Below, piece by piece: positions 63,613 to 64,000 of a stretch of DNA of 64,000 bases. The stretch covers positions 54,609 through 118,608 of the forward strand of contig JALGZR010000014.1 in the NCBI GenBank assembly GCA_025774805.1. The letters run 5' to 3'. The DNA is from a bacterium. GTDB lineage: Bacteria; ARS69. Positions within the stretch are counted from its first letter, which is position 1; each line of letters starts with the position of its first letter. The notes under the pieces are model-generated. The model ran no database searches and was not told the origin of the DNA. It worked only from the letters and a program-made list of their open reading frames with translations. The translations under genes and the position numbers were made by a program.

Positions 63613-64000
63613 TTAGGCCCCGCCCTCTTCTTCCTCTTTCCCGGTGGGACCGTCCCCGGTTCGGCCCTGCATCTGCTTCTCCAGCAGAGGCCGGATGCGC
63701 TCCAAGTTCTCTTCGGCGAGGGTCCGAGCCGGCCCTTCCTTTCCGCTCTCGAGCACCCGCTTCCACTCGACCTCCGCCTCCGCGAACAGGTTCGCATCGG
63801 CGAAGAGCACTCCCATGTTGAAGTGAGCGTCCGCGTTGTCCGGATCGAGCTGCAGCGCTTTGGCGAGGGCCTGTTTCGCCTCGAAGGTCCGTTTGAAATG
63901 GAAGTACTGAAGCGACCCGTAGTTGATGAGCGGAATCGGATCGTCGGGAGCGAGGGCGATCGCTTTCTCGTACGCGGCCAGTGCCTCCTCGTTCCGTTTC
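63613..64000 (-). CDS. TPR-repeat protein, C-terminal part (cut by window edge)
   Basis: The last 128 or so residues of a gene that begins outside the window. Two TPR units can be read: EEALAAYEKAIALAPDDPIPLINYG and KQALAKALQLDPDNADAHFNMGVLFADANLFAEAEVEWKRVL. The end is Glu-rich (KEEEEGGA). It may form one functional group with the TPR lipoprotein downstream. An in-frame ATG at 63816 is internal to the second TPR and is not the start. Confidence 0.8.
   Translation of the reverse strand, partial: KRNEEALAAYEKAIALAPDDPIPLINYGSLQYFHFKRTFEAKQALAKALQLDPDNADAHFNMGVLFADANLFAEAEVEWKRVLESGKEGPARTLAEENLERIRPLLEKQMQGRTGDGPTGKEEEEGGA

Overview
The window reads as a chromosomal segment of an uncultured, very GC-rich, Gram-negative bacterium. 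The Gram-negative signs are lipoproteins, an LpoA-like protein, HflK/HflC, a Wzm/Wzt-type polysaccharide exporter and GmhA. It also carries genes more usual outside Proteobacteria: SpoVG, a CTC-type L25, a YwqE-type PHP phosphatase, a decaprenyl-phosphate phosphoribosyltransferase-like UbiA and a K+-dependent membrane pyrophosphatase. An FCB-group lineage such as Candidatus Eisenbacteria would fit, but this is a guess from gene content and there is no 16S gene here. Almost every gene lies on the minus strand. Starts are often GTG or TTG and genes often overlap by 4 bp (ATGA, GTGA, TTGA).

From high to low coordinates, the direction of transcription, the regions are as follows. (1) 63.6-58.8 kb: TPR proteins, hflK-hflC and mnmA. 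(2) 58.8-52.3 kb: two tRNA groups (Ser-TGA, Ser-GCT, Arg-ACG; then Ser-CGA, Ser-GGA, Ala-CGC) flanking a beta-helix/phosphodiesterase/TPR-glycosyltransferase cluster and tadA, then the SRP RNA. (3) 52.3-42.1 kb: DNA maintenance and lipid genes dnaX-ybaB-recR-pgsA-pgpA-cinA-thpR-recA-recX-alaS. (4) 42.1-26.3 kb: a surface polysaccharide locus with a PHP phosphatase, rmlA, rmlD, an ABC exporter, several glycosyltransferases (two on the plus strand, one of them frameshifted), gmhA, a WbaP-type initiating transferase and an SMR-type small permease. (5) 26.3-18.7 kb: udk, a UbiA-type prenyltransferase, ispE, spoVG, tRNA-Gln, prs, L25, pth and hppA. (6) 18.4-15.1 kb: the rpsF-ssb-rpsR-DUF2232-rplI operon with a well-formed promoter. 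(7) 15.0-0 kb: a PpiC lipoprotein, a bifunctional nuclease, an LpoA-like lipoprotein, an NSS transporter, a periplasmic-binding lipoprotein, selA, a SPOR-domain protein, smc, ftsY and a GAF-domain gene cut by the window edge.

The most unusual feature is a dispersed family of 182-bp palindromic repeats. There are three full copies (14952-15133, 18378-18585, 59968-60149) and four fragments or solo hairpins (44817-44853, 53581-53616, 58573-58619, 62245-62268). Six of the seven sit just beyond the stop codon of a minus-strand gene; the solo hairpin sits inside a tRNA operon. Paired changes in the terminal stems indicate that the hairpin itself is maintained. One copy supplies the start codon of the PpiC gene and another overlaps the stop codon of a TPR lipoprotein. 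Other points of note are a (C)8 frameshift in a glycosyltransferase, a methyltransferase-GT2-GT4 fusion, a degenerate BY-kinase/ParA-like fold fused to a SPOR domain, and a complete set of four serine tRNAs in 6 kb.
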